Assembly: GCA_963835955.1 (NCBI GenBank) | Contig: CAWIHZ010000010.1 | Span: 62,001 to 126,000 of the forward strand | Direction of reading: 5' to 3' | Origin: Roseiarcus sp963835955 | Lineage (GTDB): Bacteria > Pseudomonadota > Alphaproteobacteria > Rhizobiales > Beijerinckiaceae | Length of the DNA: 64,000 bases | In this document: in pieces, positions 62,779-64,000 of the stretch | Position numbering within the stretch: the stretch's first letter is position 1 | Layout: each line of letters starts with the position of its first letter | The notes under the pieces: generated by a model | What the model was told of the DNA's origin: nothing | The model's input: the letters and a program-made list of their open reading frames with translations, nothing else | Database searches by the model: none | Translations under genes and position numbers: made by a program

Positions 62779-63072
62779 CGCAAATCCACTGCTCGATGAC
62801 CGGCGGCGTAAGGGGCGCGAGCGTACAACGTCGAGCTCGAGCACAATTTAGGGCGCCGACGTCTCGAGCCCAGCCGCCGCCGACGGCGCAGTCTGGCATA
62901 AGCCGGCCGGGAAACCAAAATTCAAGCGGCCCGAGAAAACGGGCGCTATTGCGCGCAGCTTTGAAAGGCGCAAAAATAATTGTCCTAACTGAGGCGCGGC
63001 GCTGGCCGGCGAATCGCGGCGCCGAATCGCCAAGGTCAGCGTCGGAGCGTCTTTGGGGCCGAGGAGGGGACT

Positions 63073-64000
63073 ATGCCAAATTGGAGAGTGTCCGCCCGCT
63101 TCCTCGCGCTCGCGATCCTGGCATTGACCGCAACGGGCGGCGATCGCTCGTTCGCGGACGCCGGCGCGGCGCCGCTCGACGAGGCGCAATTGGTCGGCCG
63201 AAGCGAGGCGAGCTTGCCGCAGGCGGGCGAGGATTTTTTCCACGACATGGACAACGGCGTGCAGTTGACGCCGGAGGAGGTCCGGGGCCGCAACATGTGG
63301 CTGGTCTGGACCGGCGGCGACGACCGTTTCTGGGACGAGGTCACCAAGGACAGTCTGGCGACCTTCGATCTGCTCAAGATCGTAACTTCACACCCCAGCC
63401 AGACCTATTGCGGCGGCCAGCATTGCGACCGCGACTCGCGCTGGCATTGGCTCGGCGCGGTCAGCGAACCGTGCTTCGAAAAGCCGACCGCGCCCGATCC
63501 GCGGCGATTTGGGCTTTGGCTCGACGTGCGCGGCGCGAACTGCCCCCCCGATCCATTCGAAGACGAGACCAAATATCCAGGCGTGAAAATCGGCGCGCGC
63601 GGAACGACGTTCAAGGACGGGTCGAAACTGCCGGTCGGCTCCTATTTCGGCTACGACACCGGGATTCTCGGCCTGCGCCTATTTCCCAATCCCGCCTTCA
63701 ATGAGGCCGCCGAGGAAAAGTGGGACCCGAAGCGTTATTACACTGACCCGAATTATTATAACGATCCCGATCTCATCCGTCCCTATCGCGTCGGCATGGC
63801 GTGCGGATTCTGTCATGTCGGGCCGAGCCCGATCCACCCGCCCGCCGATCCGGCCCATCCGCAATGGGCCGACCTCAATTCGACCGTCGGCAGCCAGTAT
63901 CTATGGATGGATCGCGTCTTCGTCTACGCCGCCGATTTGAAGACCTTCATGTATCAGCTGGTCCATTCTTATCCGCCAGGGACGATGGACACCTCGCTGG
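63073..64000 (+). CDS. c-type cytochrome, 3' end outside window
   Basis: An open frame of 309 codons runs into the window edge. The signal peptide is clear: M-P-N-W-R-V-S-A-R-F, then a Leu/Ala core, cut near F-A-D-A. The mature protein is periplasmic and has one C-x-x-C-H haem site so far (C244-G-F-C-H248, in M-A-C-G-F-C-H-V-G) and several further Cys pairs (C-G-G-Q-H-C, C-P-P). A GAGGAGGGG ribosome site supports the ATG. It could be a large di-haem or multi-haem cytochrome carrying electrons to or from the peroxidases. No known family assigned. Confidence 0.85.
   Translation, partial: MPNWRVSARFLALAILALTATGGDRSFADAGAAPLDEAQLVGRSEASLPQAGEDFFHDMDNGVQLTPEEVRGRNMWLVWTGGDDRFWDEVTKDSLATFDLLKIVTSHPSQTYCGGQHCDRDSRWHWLGAVSEPCFEKPTAPDPRRFGLWLDVRGANCPPDPFEDETKYPGVKIGARGTTFKDGSKLPVGSYFGYDTGILGLRLFPNPAFNEAAEEKWDPKRYYTDPNYYNDPDLIRPYRVGMACGFCHVGPSPIHPPADPAHPQWADLNSTVGSQYLWMDRVFVYAADLKTFMYQLVHSYPPGTMDTSL

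Overview
This window is a high-GC stretch of an alphaproteobacterial chromosome. The best fit is the order Hyphomicrobiales (Rhizobiales), possibly a Beijerinckiaceae, Methylocystaceae or Roseiarcaceae type. Supporting markers are a CcrM-type adenine methyltransferase, a NepR/EcfG general stress pair, an MmcB-type protein, a ruvC-ruvA-ruvB operon with a membrane gene inside it, GTGA and ATGA gene overlaps, and alphaproteobacterial-style palindromic intergenic repeats. There is one tRNA (Thr, anticodon CGT), no rRNA and no CRISPR array. Mobile DNA is limited to a transposase remnant.

Layout. 1-6.9 kb: end of an NmrA-like oxidoreductase, remnant of a DHA2 drug exporter, metallo-hydrolase, CoA-transferase, mtnA, a BDH2/DHRS6-like dehydrogenase, tRNA-Thr and a DUF4105 membrane protein. 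6.9-18.6 kb: a branched-chain-type ABC importer (livKHMGF) and a DUF1932 dehydrogenase on the minus strand, divergent from a protocatechuate 4,5-cleavage operon (cytosolic ModA-like protein, ligJ, ligK, ligI, ligA, ligB, ligC). Together these would take protocatechuate to pyruvate and oxaloacetate; no LigU-type isomerase gene is seen. 18.7-21.1 kb: secreted TIM-barrel-like protein, rhamnose-mutarotase-like protein and cspA.

21.5-30.3 kb is a stress island: broken DUF2934 gene, DUF1328 peptide behind a perfect EcfG promoter, nepR-ecfG, an AI-2E-type permease with a near-consensus EcfG promoter, a DUF883 protein, an IS5-type transposase fragment, a universal stress protein and a two-gene RND pump without an outer-membrane partner. 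31-38.6 kb: dppABCDF-type peptide importer running into a GMC oxidoreductase and mmcB. 38.8-43.1 kb: DUF167, xerD and the ruvCAB operon. 43.2-48.4 kb: nucleotidyltransferase, an in-frame creatininase-RNase HII fusion, ccrM behind a cluster of its own GANTC sites, prmB and a PsiF-like protein. 48.5-52.6 kb: ffh-rpsP-rimM-trmD with an orphan Rieske gene (petA) inserted. 53-54.7 kb: aroQ and an HD-domain hydrolase.

55.2-64 kb is the most novel part: a membrane-embedded patatin-like lipase, two unrecognised proteins (one with a repeated IHFA motif and two membrane segments), a large Dyp-type peroxidase, a catalase-related haem protein, and a c-type cytochrome cut by the window end. It looks like a dedicated lipid-peroxide or oxylipin-type redox system, although its function is inferred from gene company only.
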